Shown one piece after another: positions 15,661 through 16,588 of a DNA stretch of 16,588 nucleotides; the stretch's first letter is position 1, and each line of letters begins with the position of its first letter. The position numbers and the translations under genes are program-made. Source of the stretch: Anaerolineae bacterium. GTDB taxonomy: Bacteria > Chloroflexota > Anaerolineae > 4572-78 > J111. The notes beneath the pieces are model-generated. The model did no database searches. It worked only from the letters and a program-made list of their open reading frames with translations, and had not been told where the DNA came from. The stretch spans positions 1 to 16,588 of the forward strand of contig JAGRBY010000095.1 in NCBI GenBank assembly GCA_020433835.1, given 5' to 3'.

Positions 15661-16518
15661 TCAAGCGAAATCGTCTTGTACATTCTTGCTGTTAAAGGCA
15701 TATTGGCCGGGGGTTACGCCGACAACGCGCTTAAACCGGCGCGTCAGGTGGCTTTGATCGACAAAACCGGTTTCGGCGGCAATTTGGGCGATGGAAAGCC
15801 CTTTTGAGAGAAGCGCCTTAGCCCGCTCAACCCGAATATGGTTGAGATAGGCGTGCGGAGGTAACCCGATAACCTGCTTAAAGGTACGGGTAAAATGATA
15901 GGGGCTTAAATTTGCGATATCGGCAAGCTGTTCCAGCGCTATATTTTCATCGAAATGGGCCTCTATATATTCGCGAGTCCACTTGATGGCGCGGGTAGAG
16001 CCGATCAGGTGACGGGGTTCGGCCCACCCTTTGGCGTGTCTGACTATTAGTTGAGCCAGAGTAGATACGAATGCGGTTTCGCGCTCTAACGCCGAAGCCG
16101 ATTGTTCCAGTGTTATATGCAAGCGACGGATGAAGGGCACCAACGCTTCATCCCAAATAACAGGGTTTGTAAAATTGGGTGTGCCCTGCCAATGTTCAAA
16201 AATGGATTTCGCGGCCTTTTGCACCAGCTCCGTCTCCGGATACAGCATCCGATAGCTCCACCCTTCTTCGGTGGCAACAGCTTGTCCAGTGTGAACTTCA
16301 TCGGGGTTAACCACAACGATGCTTCCGGCCGGGGCGACGTGCGTTGCGCCGCGATAGTAAAATATCTCCGCGCCACGCTCAATGATGCCGATAGCATAGC
16401 CGTTATGTACGTGCCGCGAGAAAGCGTGCGTAAAGTACGTGGCTTTAAGTAAATCTACCCCACCAATATCTTGGGCCTGCCAAAATTTCACTTTTTCTTT
16501 TTTTGCGGGCGCAGCCAT
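15661..16518 (-). CDS. AraC family transcriptional regulator
   Basis: The 285-residue protein has the AraC layout. The N-terminal cupin-type sensing domain (about 15-165) contains FSRHVHNGYAIGIIERGAE and PDEVHTGQA. The C-terminal region (about 178-280) carries two helix-turn-helix motifs: IALEQLADIANLSPYHFTRTFKQ, then LSIAQIAAETGFVDQSHLTRRFKR with the closing VGVTPGQY. AraC proteins with this fold commonly sit next to azlCD and respond to an amino acid or small effector; that role is inferred here from position. The ATG at 16518 has no evident ribosome site and lies 13 bp after the stop of an upstream gene on the same strand, so translational coupling is possible. Two direct repeats at 16522-16542 may be its own binding site. 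Confidence 0.93.
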   Translation of the reverse strand: MAAPAKKEKVKFWQAQDIGGVDLLKATYFTHAFSRHVHNGYAIGIIERGAEIFYYRGATHVAPAGSIVVVNPDEVHTGQAVATEEGWSYRMLYPETELVQKAAKSIFEHWQGTPNFTNPVIWDEALVPFIRRLHITLEQSASALERETAFVSTLAQLIVRHAKGWAEPRHLIGSTRAIKWTREYIEAHFDENIALEQLADIANLSPYHFTRTFKQVIGLPPHAYLNHIRVERAKALLSKGLSIAQIAAETGFVDQSHLTRRFKRVVGVTPGQYAFNSKNVQDDFA

Positions 16519-16521
16519 ACG

Positions 16522-16542
16522 TATCGCTTTATTATCGCTTTA
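16522..16542. repeat. Two 10 bp direct repeats immediately upstream of the araC-type start
   Basis: TATCGCTTTA occurs at 16522-16531 and again at 16533-16542, a period of 11 bp, about one helical turn. The repeats overlap the stop codon of the upstream LysM-like frame. Their helical phasing suits a protein bound on one face of DNA, such as an AraC-type autoregulator, but this is inference. Confidence 0.5.
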
Positions 16543-16588
16543 ATGGAATAATCAACCGGGTGCCCACTTGCAGCGAGCGCGGATCATC
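16532..16588 (-). CDS. C-terminal fragment of a probable LysM-domain protein (partial, 5' part outside window)
   Basis: The minus strand is open from the window edge to a TAA at 16534-16532 and encodes 18 residues, DDPRSLQVGTRLIIPLKR. The pattern LQVGTRLIIP is the typical end of a LysM peptidoglycan-binding module (compare LxVGQxLxIP). A LysM protein that ends in its LysM module fits the two M23 peptidases in the window. The fragment is very short, so this rests on one motif. It lies 13 bp before the AraC-type gene on the same strand. Confidence 0.55.
   Translation of the reverse strand, partial: DDPRSLQVGTRLIIPLKR

Overview
The window looks like a chromosomal segment of a Chloroflexota bacterium (Anaerolineae or a related class). 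This is inference, from three things: long Thr/Pro linkers of the TPTATPT type in membrane-anchored exported proteins, an FHA protein carrying an extracytoplasmic beta-propeller, and the mix of housekeeping and multi-sensor genes. Base composition is moderate. Several genes appear to start with TTG or GTG behind good Shine-Dalgarno sequences. No rRNA, tRNA, CRISPR array, transposase or phage gene was seen.

Layout. 1-1310 (minus): a nearly complete class III, PLP-dependent aminotransferase of the glutamate-1-semialdehyde aminomutase type. A 508 bp intergenic region follows, with a good extended -10 promoter for the next gene. 1819-4641 (plus): the conserved rpsO-pnp pair (ribosomal protein S15, polynucleotide phosphorylase), with a strong hairpin between them and a terminator after pnp. 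The PNPase ends in an unusual Arg/Gly-rich tail. 4813-6680: signal peptidase I, an intrinsic terminator, then an AI-2E family membrane protein. 6765-10502: an apparent two-gene operon behind a near-consensus promoter, encoding an FHA / transmembrane / LamG-like / TolB-propeller protein and a membrane-anchored M23 peptidase. 10714-13668: a large soluble sensor histidine kinase (GAF-GAF-PAS-GAF-HisKA-HATPase) with no response regulator in the window. 13635-14360 (minus): a second, smaller M23 peptidase that overlaps the kinase end to end. 14435-16588 (minus): the tail of a probable LysM protein, then an AraC-family regulator, AzlC and AzlD. The last two form a branched-chain amino acid exporter with a 4 bp ATGA overlap. 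A degenerate heptanucleotide repeat with opposing arms lies between araC and azlC.

How the genes may work together. rpsO-pnp covers translation and RNA decay. lepB serves secretion. The FHA protein, the two M23 peptidases and the LysM fragment all point to the cell envelope: the FHA protein could link a cytoplasmic phosphothreonine signal to an outside sensor made with a wall hydrolase. The AraC-type protein probably controls azlCD. The most intriguing non-coding signal is one palindrome, ACGCT-N6-AGCGT, found at exactly two places by eye: just after the -10 of the rpsO promoter, and between the -35 and -10 of the FHA promoter. It may be an operator shared by the two operons.
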